Source: Rubritepida flocculans DSM 14296
GTDB taxonomy: Bacteria > Pseudomonadota > Alphaproteobacteria > Acetobacterales > Acetobacteraceae
Direction: 5' to 3'
Assembly (NCBI RefSeq): GCF_000425365.1
Contig: NZ_AUDH01000015.1
Coordinates: 19,209-83,208 of the forward strand
Length of the DNA: 64,000 nucleotides
Part shown: positions 45,054 to 54,300 of the stretch, piece after piece
Layout of the letters: each line of letters starts with the position of its first letter
Position numbering within the stretch: the stretch's first letter is position 1
Notes under the pieces: model-generated
Told to the model about the DNA's origin: nothing
The model's database searches: none
What the model saw: the letters and a program-made list of their open reading frames with translations, nothing else
Made by a program: the position numbers and the translations under genes

Positions 45054-45994
45054 GGCGCGGCCTCGCGCAGCGCGGCCGCGGGCAGCGGCCAGGGGGGCGG
45101 CGCGCCGAGGGCGATGAGGCGCTCCGGCAGCGCGGGCGGGGGCGCGGCGGGCATGGGCGCGGCCAGCCAGCACCCCGGCGGGAGGGGCCATTCCAGCGCG
45201 GCCGGCGAGTCGGCGAGCAGCGCGACCTCCCAGCCCGCGGCCTCCAGCCCGGCGCGGCGGGCGGCGAAGGCGTCGGGCTCGGCCAGCAGGGCAAGCGGCA
45301 GCAGGGCGATGGGCGGCGGCCCGGGCAGCCTGGCCATCGCCCCCCCGCCGGCAAGGCCGGCGGCCGGAAGGTCGAGCAGCAGGCGCAGCCCCGGCCGCAG
45401 CGGCGGCAGGGCGGAGAGGCCGGCGGGCGAGGTCAGCGCCTGCAGAAGCCGGCGGCAGAGCCGCTCCCGCGCCCAGGCGCGCTGCTCGGGCTCGGGCGGA
45501 AGCGGCGCGCGCGGGGCGAGGCGCTGCGCGACGGGCGGCCCGCCCGCGGCGGCCGAGAAGAGGCTCAGCGCGGCGAGTTCGCCGGGCGGCCGGGCGGCGC
45601 CCTCGGCCTCCAGCGCGGCCCAGCCGACCGGGGCGGCGGCGGGGAGGGCGCGGCCCGCCTGGGGCAGCCAGGAATCGAGCAGGGGCAGCGCCTCGGGCAG
45701 GGCGAGGCGGCGCGGCGCGAGGCCGAGCAGGGCGCGCAGCTCCCCGGCGGCCCGTTCGGCCGCGGCGGGGGTGCCGCCGATCAGCACCTCGCCGCCCGGC
45801 AGGGGCACCGCCTCGCCGCCGCCGAAGGCCGCGGCCTCGCGCAGCAGAAGCCGGGCGAGGCGGCGATCGGCGGCGTCCCTCGGCGCATCGAGCAGCAGGA
45901 TCGGGCTGCCCGGCGGCAGCGCGGCCGCCACGGCGCGCAGCCCGCCATGGCCGCCCGAACCGCCTCCGCCCTGACTGGCCTCGATCACCCGCAT
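45050..45994 (-). CDS. Hypothetical protein coupled to the degenerate EAL gene
   Basis: This 314-residue predicted soluble protein is very rich in Ala, Leu and Pro, with no recognised family. It has blocks such as PGSPILLLDAPRDAADRRLA and RPGLRLLLDLPAAGLAG. It starts at ATG 45994 and shares ATGA with the EAL-like gene, so the two form a unit. The LLDAPRDAADRRLARLLL and EVLIGGTPAAAERA outline could be a degenerate GGDEF-like fold, but this is conjecture. Function unknown. Confidence 0.6.
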   Translation of the reverse strand: MRVIEASQGGGGSGGHGGLRAVAAALPPGSPILLLDAPRDAADRRLARLLLREAAAFGGGEAVPLPGGEVLIGGTPAAAERAAGELRALLGLAPRRLALPEALPLLDSWLPQAGRALPAAAPVGWAALEAEGAARPPGELAALSLFSAAAGGPPVAQRLAPRAPLPPEPEQRAWARERLCRRLLQALTSPAGLSALPPLRPGLRLLLDLPAAGLAGGGAMARLPGPPPIALLPLALLAEPDAFAARRAGLEAAGWEVALLADSPAALEWPLPPGCWLAAPMPAAPPPALPERLIALGAPPPWPLPAAALREAAP

Positions 45995-46171
45995 CAGCCG
46001 CCGCGCCCCGCTTCCGCACGCCCGCGAGCCGCCCTGATCGCCCCGCGCCGCTTAAGGAAGCCTTGTCCTGTCCGGGTTCCGCCCCGGGTCCGCCCCGGGG
46101 TCCGAAAGGATGAATTGTTGCAGGAGGATGCCGGAACCCTGTAGGGATCGTGAAAACGGTCAGGAAAGCGC

Positions 46172-47560
46172 ATGCCGGATCAGCCCAGACCCGATGCGGG
46201 GCAGGACGCCGTGACGCCCGCCCAGTTGGCCGAGGCGGTGCGCGGCATCCACCGGGCGGCCGTCCTCGTCGTGGGCGACGCGATGGTGGACCGCTACGTC
46301 TATGGCAGCGTCAGCCGCATCAGCCCCGAGGCCCCCATCCCCGTGCTCAACGTGGAGCGCGAGGTGGCGTTGCCCGGGGGCGCGGGCAATGTGGTGCGCA
46401 ACCTCACCGCGCTGGGCGCGGCGGTGGCCTTCGTCTCGCTGGTGGGCGACGACGCGGCGGGCAGCGACCTCACGGGGCTGATCGGCGGCCAGCCGCGGGT
46501 GGAGCCCTGGCTGCTGGTGCAGGGCGGGCGCACCACCACGACCAAGACGCGCTTCCTCTCCGGCGGCCAGCACCTGCTGCGCACCGACCGCGAGGAGTTC
46601 CAGCCCATCCATCCGCGCCTCGCGGACCGGCTGGTGAAGATCGCCTCCGACGCGGTGGCGGCGACGACGACGCTCGTGCTCTCGGACTACGGCAAGGGCG
46701 TGCTCTCGGGCGAGATTCCCGCGCGGCTGATCCGCGCCGCCCGCGCCGCCGGCCGCCGCGTGGTGGTGGACCCCAAGGGCGGCGACCACGCACGCTTCGC
46801 GGGGGCGGACCTGATCATGCCCGAGCCGGAGGAGCTGGCCGGCGCCACCGGCATGCCCGTGCACGACGAGGCGAGCGCGGCCGCCGCGGCCAGCGCGCTC
46901 AGCCGCCGCCACGGCTTCGGCGCGGTGCTGGTGCCCCGCGTGCCCGACGGGCTGACGCTGCTGCAGGCCGAGCCCGATGGCGGCGAGACGGTGCGCCATT
47001 TCCGCGCCGAGGCCTCGGAGGTGCATGACCCCGCGGGCGGCGGCGATGCGGTGGTGGCGGTGGTGGCGGCGGGGCTGGCCGCCGGGCTGGCGCTGCCGGC
47101 GGTGGCGCGGCTCGCCGCGCTCGCGCTCGGCATCGTCAGCCGCAAGGCGGGCATCGCCGTGGTGCGCAGCGACGAGCTGCTGGAGGGCCTGACGCCCGGC
47201 CGCGGCGCGGCGCGCAAGCTCGTCTCGCTGCCGCTCGCCGTGGAGGTGATCGAGCGCTGGCGGCACCGCGGCTGGCGCATCGGCTTCCTGCCCGCCGGCC
47301 AAGCCGACTGCCCGGAGGAGACGACGCGCCGCGCCCGCGCCTGGTGCGACCGTCTGCTGGTGGGCGTGCGCGAGGAGACCGACCGCGCGAGCGAGATCGC
47401 CGAGCGGCCAGAGGTGGACCTCGTCGCCATCGGCGCGGACGGCGCGGGCGAGGACACGCTGCGCCTGCTGCGCCCCGACGTGATGGTGGCGCCGGCCCAG
47501 GATCCGCGCCTCGCCGCGCTTCTGCGCGAATGGGGCGGGGAGCTGCGCTTCGCGGAATGA
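46172..47560 (+). CDS. HldE-like heptose kinase with a degraded adenylyltransferase domain
   Basis: This 462-residue protein is shaped like HldE (RfaE), the heptose-7-phosphate kinase/adenylyltransferase of LPS core synthesis. The PfkB part has VVGDAMVDRYVYGSVSRISPEAPIPV and GGAGNVVRNL, but the catalytic loop, usually TGAGD, is AGGGD. The C-terminal domain keeps the general layout (RLLVGVREETD, LRPDVMVA) while the GCFDxxHxGH nucleotidyltransferase motif is replaced by GFLPAGQADCPEET. Adenylyl transfer is therefore doubtful. AGGAAAGCGC precedes the ATG. Its TGA stop overlaps a repeat. Confidence 0.8.
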   Translation: MPDQPRPDAGQDAVTPAQLAEAVRGIHRAAVLVVGDAMVDRYVYGSVSRISPEAPIPVLNVEREVALPGGAGNVVRNLTALGAAVAFVSLVGDDAAGSDLTGLIGGQPRVEPWLLVQGGRTTTTKTRFLSGGQHLLRTDREEFQPIHPRLADRLVKIASDAVAATTTLVLSDYGKGVLSGEIPARLIRAARAAGRRVVVDPKGGDHARFAGADLIMPEPEELAGATGMPVHDEASAAAAASALSRRHGFGAVLVPRVPDGLTLLQAEPDGGETVRHFRAEASEVHDPAGGGDAVVAVVAAGLAAGLALPAVARLAALALGIVSRKAGIAVVRSDELLEGLTPGRGAARKLVSLPLAVEVIERWRHRGWRIGFLPAGQADCPEETTRRARAWCDRLLVGVREETDRASEIAERPEVDLVAIGADGAGEDTLRLLRPDVMVAPAQDPRLAALLREWGGELRFAE

Positions 47561-47630
47561 TGCGGGCGGCACTCCGTGCCGCCCGTATCGCGCGCGGGGT
47601 TGGCGGGGCGGCCGCGCGCCAAGCGAAGGG
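47559..47630 (+). repeat. Composite palindromic repeat, copy 6 (deleted)
   Basis: A complete 31-bp P1 (47559-47589, arms GATGCGGGCGGCA and TGCCGCCCGTATC) overlaps the hldE-like TGA. It is followed by GCGCGCGGGGTTGGCGG and a shortened linker (CGCGCGCCAAGCGAAGGG). The central hairpin and module C are missing. It ends near the convergent fumarylacetoacetase-family gene. Confidence 0.8.
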
Positions 47631-47633
47631 CGC

Positions 47634-48530
47634 TCAGCCCACCGGGTTCACCAGCTCGCCGATGCCCTCGATGGCGATTCGCACCACATCCCCGCCCTTG
47701 AGCAGCTGCGGCGGCTGCATGGCGTAGCCTACCCCCTCGGGCGTGCCGGTCAGCACCACATCGCCCGTGCGCAGGGTAAAGCCGATGGAGAGGTGGTGGA
47801 TGATCTCCTTCACGTCGAAGATCATCTTGGAGGTGCGCGAGGACTGGCGCTTCTCCTGGTTCACCCACAGCTCGATGGCGATGTCGGAGGCGTCGAGATC
47901 CTCCGCCGGCACGATCCAGGGGCCGAGCGGGCAGGAGCCGTCGAGCGACTTGCCCTTGAACCACTGCCCGTAGCGGCGCTGCAGGTCGCGCCCCGTCACG
48001 TCGTTGCCGATGGTCCAGCCGAAGACGTGGGAGAGCGCCTCCTCCTTCGCGATGTTTGCGCCCGGCTTGCCGATGACGAGGGCGAGCTCGGCCTCGTAGT
48101 CCAGCCACTGGGTCACGCCGGTCGCACCATGGTCGGGGATGGTGGCGCCGGGGGCGATCACCGTCTCGGGCGCCTTGGTGAAGAACTGCGGGAACTTCGG
48201 CGCCTCGCTCTGCGTGATGCCGCGGGTGCGGTCGCCCTCGGCCACATGGTCCATGTAGTTGCGGCCGACGCAGAAGATGTTGCGCGCCGGGCGCGGGATG
48301 GGGGCGAGCAGCGCGGCCTCCGCCCGCTTCACCACGGCCGCCGCGCGCGGGCTGGCGAGCGCGGCGCGGATGGCCGCAAGGCCGGGCGAGCCGGCGGCGA
48401 TGACCGCCATCATGTCCGGATAGGGCAGGCCGGCGGCGGTGAGGTCGAGGATCTCGCCCTCGTTCAGCATCGCGCCGGCGCGCGGGGCGCCCCCGGCATG
48501 GGGGGCGAAGGTGACGAGTTTCAGGGCCAT
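47634..48530 (-). CDS. Fumarylacetoacetate hydrolase family protein
   Basis: This 298-residue metal-dependent hydrolase/isomerase has the FAH core: NIFCVGRNYMDHVAEG, DYEAELALVIGK, GNDVTGRDLQRR, TLRTGDVVLTGTPEGVG. Metal ligands lie in the YEAELA and following acidic positions. Family members act on acylpyruvates and similar compounds in aromatic degradation. The ATG at 48530 follows AGGAGG. An inverted repeat sits 65-90 bases upstream. Confidence 0.9.
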   Translation of the reverse strand: MALKLVTFAPHAGGAPRAGAMLNEGEILDLTAAGLPYPDMMAVIAAGSPGLAAIRAALASPRAAAVVKRAEAALLAPIPRPARNIFCVGRNYMDHVAEGDRTRGITQSEAPKFPQFFTKAPETVIAPGATIPDHGATGVTQWLDYEAELALVIGKPGANIAKEEALSHVFGWTIGNDVTGRDLQRRYGQWFKGKSLDGSCPLGPWIVPAEDLDASDIAIELWVNQEKRQSSRTSKMIFDVKEIIHHLSIGFTLRTGDVVLTGTPEGVGYAMQPPQLLKGGDVVRIAIEGIGELVNPVG

Positions 48531-48595
48531 CGGCGTCCTCCTGTGCGGCGGCGGCATAGGGCGCGCTGAGGGCCGGCTTGTCCAGACGGGGGGCG

Positions 48596-48620
48596 CTGTT
48601 TCCAGAATATCAAGAAACAG
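48596..48620. promoter_or_regulatory. Operator-like inverted repeat upstream of the FAH gene
   Basis: CTGTTTC and GAAACAG are separated by 11 AT-rich bases (CAGAATATCAA), a symmetric site in an unusually AT-rich patch of the 227-base gap between the divergent FAH gene and bcsZ. The size suits a dimeric regulator. Which gene it controls is unknown. Confidence 0.4.
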
Positions 48621-48757
48621 GTAGATAGAGGATCGCTTCCGCGCCAGGAGGGGGCGGCCGGTGGTCGGCGAAGGGCGGTGTGGCCCCACGCCGCCCGGGC
48701 CTTGCTTACGCGCCTGGGGCGGCGGCCGCCCCTTGCGCCCCATCGCGGAGACGCGCC

Positions 48758-49801
48758 GTGCTGCCCCGCCGCCTTGCCCTCGCCGGCCTGCCCGCCCTGA
48801 TCGCCGCGCCCCTGCGCGCCGAGCCGGCGCGCGACGGGTTCCGCCGCCGCTGGGCGGAGTTCCGCGACCGCTTCCTCGCGCCGGAGGGCCGGGTGGTGGA
48901 CACGGGCAATGGCGGCATCTCCCATTCCGAAGGGCAGGGCTGGGCGATGCTCTGCGCCGCCCGCGCCGATGACCGCGCGGCCTTCGAGCGGCTCTACGCC
49001 TGGACCATGCGCGTGCTGAAGCGCCCGGCGGACGAGCTCTTCGCTTGGCGCTTCCGCCCCGAGGCCGGGGTGGACGACCCGAACAACGCCACCGACGGGG
49101 ACATCTTCATCGCCTGGGCGCTGCTGGAGGCCGGCGACCGCTGGGGCCGCCCGGAGTGGCAGGCGCAGGGCGCGGCCATGGCGCGGGACATCCTGCAGCG
49201 CCTGGTGCGCCCGGCGGGGGATCACCTGCTGCTTCTGCCCGGGCTGCGCGGCTTCGAGCGCCCGGGGCAGATCGTGGTGAACCCCTCCTACTACGCCTTC
49301 CCGGCGCTGCGGGCGCTGGCGCTGGCCGCGCCGGACCCCGCCTGGTTCCAGCTCGTGGTGGACGGGCTGTCGCTGCTGCGGCGCGGCCGCTTCGGGCGCT
49401 GGCGCCTGCCGCCGGACTGGCTGGCCTGGACCCGCGGCGAGGGGCGGCTGGCCCCCGCGCAGGGCTGGCCGGCGCGATTCTCCTACGACGCGGTGCGCGT
49501 GCCGCTCTACCTGGCCTGGGCCGGGCTGACGGAGGAACCAGGGGTTACCGGGCCCGCCCGGTTCTGGCAGGAACATGCGCCGCGCATGCTGCCGGCCTGG
49601 ACGGACCTCTCGAACAACCAGCTCTCGCCCTATCCGGCCTCGCGGGGAACCGCCGCCATCGCGCAACTGTCGCGCGAGTCCGCGGGGCTGTCAGGGCTGT
49701 CGCGCGCGGCGCGGAGCGCGCCGCTGCATGGGGAGGACTACTACTCGTCCGTCCTCGTGCTGCTGGTGGACCTCGCGGCGCTGGATCGCGGCATGTCCTG
49801 A
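48758..49801 (+). CDS. bcsZ: BcsZ-type periplasmic endoglucanase (GH8)
   Basis: This is a 347-residue GH8 cellulase of cellulose synthesis operons. The N-terminal signal peptide ends near LRA-EPA, and the catalytic Glu58 lies in GGISHSEGQGW. The NNATDGDIFIAW block carries the conserved Asp pair (Asp113/Asp115). The GTG at 48758 has GGAG at good spacing. It begins the bcs operon, about 100 bases before the BcsR/BcsP-like gene. Confidence 0.93.
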   Translation: MLPRRLALAGLPALIAAPLRAEPARDGFRRRWAEFRDRFLAPEGRVVDTGNGGISHSEGQGWAMLCAARADDRAAFERLYAWTMRVLKRPADELFAWRFRPEAGVDDPNNATDGDIFIAWALLEAGDRWGRPEWQAQGAAMARDILQRLVRPAGDHLLLLPGLRGFERPGQIVVNPSYYAFPALRALALAAPDPAWFQLVVDGLSLLRRGRFGRWRLPPDWLAWTRGEGRLAPAQGWPARFSYDAVRVPLYLAWAGLTEEPGVTGPARFWQEHAPRMLPAWTDLSNNQLSPYPASRGTAAIAQLSRESAGLSGLSRAARSAPLHGEDYYSSVLVLLVDLAALDRGMS

Positions 49802-49903
49802 GCGCCACATCGGCGCATTCTATGCAAAGGATTGGTGAAAGCTATTCCCAGCCCTTGGGATTCTGGGCATGTTTGCGCCAACATTCGAAGGCTCGGGGTT
49901 GAG

Positions 49904-50293
49904 ATGGCTGAGGAACCTGACGTGGCGCGCATCCGGGCCGCGCTCAACACGCCCGGATTGAGATATCGCAGCTTCGGAAATCCGCCCGTCCGCGTCGAGC
50001 CCGAGCCGCCCGCGGAGGCCGTGGCGCGTCCAGACGCGGAGACAGCGCCCATTTTTTCCGCGCCGCCCTCGACGCCCGCGCCGCCCGAGGGGGCGGAGCC
50101 CCCTGAAGTGGATTGGGCCGCGCTCGCCGCCGCCTCGGAGATGCTCGAACCCCCGCCGGCCCCGCCGCCCGTTGCCGCGACCCTACCGCCGCCCGCCACG
50201 GCGGCCGCCCCGGCGGCCACGCCGCCGGCCCCGCCTGCGGCAGCGCCGGCCGAGTCGCACGCGCCCTTCGCCCTGCTGGACGCGCTCGGCTAG
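49904..50293 (+). CDS. BcsR/BcsP-like proline-rich cellulose operon protein (upstream part)
   Basis: This 129-residue product begins MAEEPDVARIRAALNTPGLR, YRSFGNPPV, which resembles the short N-terminal motif of BcsR/BcsP-type accessory proteins encoded before bcsQ. A long Pro/Ala-rich region and FALLDALG follow, ending at a TAG (50291-50293). The same frame stays open for 73 more codons after the TAG, so this may be the first part of one disrupted gene. Identification is tentative; it lies between bcsZ and bcsQ. Confidence 0.6.
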   Translation: MAEEPDVARIRAALNTPGLRYRSFGNPPVRVEPEPPAEAVARPDAETAPIFSAPPSTPAPPEGAEPPEVDWAALAAASEMLEPPPAPPPVAATLPPPATAAAPAATPPAPPAAAPAESHAPFALLDALG

Positions 50294-50512
50294 TTGCCGC
50301 CCGCGCCGCAGCCGCCGGCAGCGGCGCCGCCGCGCAGCACGCTGGCCCTGCTGCGGGGCGCGACCGCCGAGCCCAGCACGCCCCCGCCCGCCCCCGAGCC
50401 CAAGCCCGCCGCGGCGGTCGCGCGGCCTCTCGCCGAGGTCATGCGCCTCATCGCCGAGGGCCTCGCCGCCAAGGAGGCAGCGCGCGCCGCCACGCGGCCT
50501 GCCGCCCGCTAG
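50294..50512 (+). CDS. Downstream frame continuing past the in-frame TAG (possible second half)
   Basis: Immediately after the TAG, the same frame reads LPPAPQPPAAAPPRSTLALL, then RPLAEVMRLIAEGLAAKEAA, for 72 residues to a TAG at 50510-50512, 13 bases before bcsQ. The codon use and Pro-rich composition continue unchanged. A TTG follows the TAG directly but has no SD, so independent initiation is doubtful. It is more likely the C-terminal half of the upstream gene, read only by suppression, or a recent nonsense mutation. Confidence 0.4.
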   Translation: MPPAPQPPAAAPPRSTLALLRGATAEPSTPPPAPEPKPAAAVARPLAEVMRLIAEGLAAKEAARAATRPAAR

Positions 50513-50525
50513 ACCCGGAGTTCCC

Positions 50526-51326
50526 ATGCCCCTTCTCTGCTTCGCCTCACCCAAGGGCGGCGTCGGAAAGACCACTCTGGCGGCCAACATCGCCGACGCG
50601 ATGCGCCGTCAGGGCCGCCGCGTGCTGGTGATGGATTTCGACCCGCAGAACACGCTGCGCCTGCATTTCGGCGTGCCGCTGACGGACACGGCCGGCTTCA
50701 TGGTGGACCTGCCCAAGCGCCCCGACTGGCGCGACCTGGTGCGCCAGACCGCCTCGGGCGTGATGCTGCTGCCGCACGGCTCGAGCGACATCCGCGGCAC
50801 GCTCGGCCTCGCCCACGCGCTGGAGCGCGACCCGGAGCTGCTGGCCGCGCCCATGCGCTCCATCCTGGGCGATCCGAACCTGCTGGTGGTGGCGGACACG
50901 CCGCCCGGCGCCTCGCATGCGCTGAACATCCTCGCGCCCATGGCCTCCATGGTCTGCGCGGTGCTGCTGCCGGACGCCACCTCCGCCGCGCTGATCCCCG
51001 ACATCGACAGCGGCCGCTTCCTGGGCGCGGGCACCATGGCCGCGCTCTTCGCCGGGCGGCTGCGCGTCATCCTGAACGGGGTGGACCCCAATGCGCGGCT
51101 CTCGCGCGCGGCGGCCGAGACGGTGGCGCGCCATCTCGGGCCGCGGCTGCTCGGCGCGGTGGCGCGCGACGAGCTGGTGGCCGAGGCGCTGGCCGCCCAG
51201 CGCCTCGTGCTCGACATGGCGCCCACCAGCCAGGCCGCTGAGGATCTGCGCGAGATCGCCCGCGGCATCGAGGCGGCGCTGCCGCCCAGCCCCGAACCCT
51301 TCGGCACGGGCTGGGGCGCGCGATGA
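50526..51326 (+). CDS. bcsQ: Cellulose biosynthesis protein BcsQ (ParA/MinD-like ATPase)
   Basis: This 266-residue ParA-family ATPase has the deviant Walker A SPKGGVGKTTLAANIADA. DFDPQN and VADTPPGASHALN are the Walker A' and B regions. BcsQ localises the cellulose machine to the pole. The ATG at 50526 has a GGAG SD. The stop overlaps bcsAB by 4 bases (ATGA). Confidence 0.92.
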   Translation: MPLLCFASPKGGVGKTTLAANIADAMRRQGRRVLVMDFDPQNTLRLHFGVPLTDTAGFMVDLPKRPDWRDLVRQTASGVMLLPHGSSDIRGTLGLAHALERDPELLAAPMRSILGDPNLLVVADTPPGASHALNILAPMASMVCAVLLPDATSAALIPDIDSGRFLGAGTMAALFAGRLRVILNGVDPNARLSRAAAETVARHLGPRLLGAVARDELVAEALAAQRLVLDMAPTSQAAEDLREIARGIEAALPPSPEPFGTGWGAR

Positions 51327-54300
51327 GCTTCTCCGTCCCGGCCCACAAGGAACGGATCGCGCGGCTTCCGCTCCTGCGGAACCGCGCGGTGGGCTGGGCG
51401 TTGAGCCTGCTGGGGGCGCTGGCGGCGCTGGCCGTGATCGTCGTGCCCATGGAGGCGGAGCAGCAGGCCATCTTCGGCCTGCTCACCTTCGCGCTCTTCC
51501 TGGTGCTCAACCGGCTGCGCGGCCGCACCATCTCCATCATGCTGGCCGCGCTCTCCACCGTGGTCAGCCTGCGCTACTTCCACTGGCGCGTGACGGAGAC
51601 GCTGGATTTCGCCGGCTTCTGGCAGACCTTCCTCGGCACGGGTCTGGTGCTGGCGGAGTTCTACGCCATCGTGGTGCTGGTGCTCTCCTACTTCCAGCTT
51701 CTCTGGCCGCTGGAGCGCAAGCCCGTCCCGCTGCCGGACGATCCGGACGAGTGGCCGACGGTGGACGTGTTCATCCCCACCTACAACGAGCCGCTGGACG
51801 TGGTGCGGCCCACCGTCTTCGCCGCGCTCGCGCTCGACTGGCCGGCCGAGAAGCTGCGCGTGCACCTGCTGGACGACGGCCGGCGCGAGGAGTTCCGCCG
51901 CTTCTGCGCCGAGGTGGGCTGCAACTACGTCATCCGCCCCGACAACAAGGGTGCCAAGGCGGGCAACATCAACCACGCGCTGGCCCGCACCGACGGCGAG
52001 TACGTCGTGGTGTTCGACTGCGACCACGTGCCCACGCGCGGCTTCCTGCAGCTCACCATGGGCTGGATGATCCGCGACAAGGGCCTCGCGATGATCCAGA
52101 CGCCCCACTACTTCTATTCGCCCGATCCCTTCGAGCGGAACCTCGTCGTCGGCCATCGCGTGCCCAACGAGGGGCTGCTGTTCTACGGCCTGATCCAGCA
52201 GGGCAACGATTTCTGGGGCGCCACCTTCTTCTGCGGCTCCTGCGCGGTGATCCGCCGCACGGCGCTGGAGGCGGTGGGCGGCGTGCCGACCGAGACGGTG
52301 ACGGAAGACGCCCACTGCTCGCTCAAGATGCAGCGGCTGGGCTGGCGCACCGCCTATCTGCGCGTGCCGCTCGCCGCGGGGCTCGCCACCGAGCGCCTGA
52401 TCATCCACATCGGCCAGCGCATGCGCTGGGCGCGCGGGATGATCCAGATCCTGCGCATCGAGAACCCGCTCTTCGGGCGCGGGCTGAGCCTGCCGCAGCG
52501 GCTCTGCTACTTCCTGGCGATGTTCCACTTCCTCTTCCCGCTGCCGCGCTTCGTCTTCCTCACCGCGCCGCTGGCCTTCCTGCTGTTCGGGGAGAACGTG
52601 ATCGCCGCCTCGCCGCTCGCCATCGTCGCCTATGCGGGGCCGCACATCATCCACTCCATCGCCACCGCCTCGCGCCTGCAGACGACGGCGCGGCACTCCT
52701 TCTGGTCGGAGATCTACGAGACGGTGCTGACGGTCTATCTGCTGCCGGTGACGCTCTCGACGCTCATCGACCCCCGCCGCGGCCGCTTCAACGTGACCGA
52801 CAAGGGCGGCACGCTGGAGGAGGGCTATTTCGACCTGCGCGCCGTGGGCCCCAACATGCTCCTGGCGGTGGCGCTGATCGCGGGGGTGCTGCTCGGCGTC
52901 TATGGGCTCGCGGTGAACCCGCCGGCCAGCCTGGAGTTCCAGGCCTATGCGCTGAACGTGTTCTGGGCCGTGCTATGCCTGATCGCGGTGCTGGCGGGCA
53001 TCGCCGTGGGCCGCGAGCGGCGGCAGTTGCGCGAGCGCGCCCGCATCAACGTCGTCATCGAGACCACCGCCCTGCTGCCCGACGGGCGGCGCATCGAGGG
53101 GCTGACGCAGGATCTCTCGCTCGGCGGCGCGGCGATCAGCATCGAACAGCCCCAGGACCTGCCGGAGGACGCGATCATCACCCTCGAGTTCGAAGCGATG
53201 GGCGATGTGCTGCGCATCCCCGCCGAGGTGCTGCGCTGGCAGGAGGGACGCCTGCAGGTGCGTTTCGCCCCGCGCGACCTGCGCGACGAAGGCGCGATCG
53301 TGCAGCTCGTGCTCGGCCGCGCCGATGCCTGGGTGGACTGGGACGACGTGCCGGCCGACCGGCCGCTGCGCTCGCTGCGCGACGTGATCTTCGCCATCGG
53401 CGGCCTGTTCGCCGGCGAATCCCAGTTCAGCTTCCGCCCCGGCCGCCGCCGTGGCGGCCGGCGGGCGACCGCCCCCGCGCCGGCCGCCCGCGAGGACGCG
53501 CCGCGCGCGAAGGAGACGGTGGCGGCCGCCCTCGGCCTCGGCCTGCTGCTGCTGCCCGCCGGCGCCGCCGCGCAGCTCCAGCCGCCGCCGCTGTCGCCCC
53601 CGCCGCCGCCGCCCGGGGCTGCCGCGACGCCCGCGCGGCCCGCGCCGCTCAACCTCGCCCCCGCACCGGCCCCGCCCGCGCCCGTGCAACTCGCCCCGGC
53701 CCCGACGCCGCCCGCCCTCGCGCCCGCCCAGCCGGGCGCCGGGCCCAGCCCCTTCAACCCCGTCACGCCCGTCCCGCTCAACCTCGCGCCGGCCCCGGCG
53801 GCCCCCGCGCCGCTGAACCTCGCCCCGGCCGCGCCCGGCCAGATCCCCCCGGCCGCGCCCGGCCAGGGCTTCGGCCGGCCCGATGAGGTCGCGACTGGCC
53901 AGACCACCGGGGTGCGGCAGGAGGTGCGCACCCTGCGCCAGCTCGGCCTGCGCGGGCCGATGCAGCTGCGTGGCGTCTCCGACCTGCAGGGCGTTCTCTT
54001 CGGCGTGCGCGGCGACGAGGTGGTGACCCAGGCCTCGCTGGTGCTGCAGGGCGCCACCTCGCCCGCGCTGATCCCCGAGCTGAGCCAGATCGCCATCACG
54101 CTGAACGAGCAGTTCATCGGCGCCATCCAGCCCGACCGCAGCCGCCCCGCCTTCGGCCCGCTCGAGTTCCCGATCAACCCGGCCTTCTTCTCGGACGCGA
54201 ACCGGCTGAACTTCCGCTTCTCCGGCCGCTACGCCATCGAGTGCAACGACCCGCTCTCCGGCCTGCTGTGGAGCTCCATCTCCGACACCTCCACCCTCGC

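Noticed and set aside
46020..46171. Possible tRNA in the gap before the hldE-like gene
   Set aside because: No cloverleaf arms, T-loop or anticodon stem could be found.
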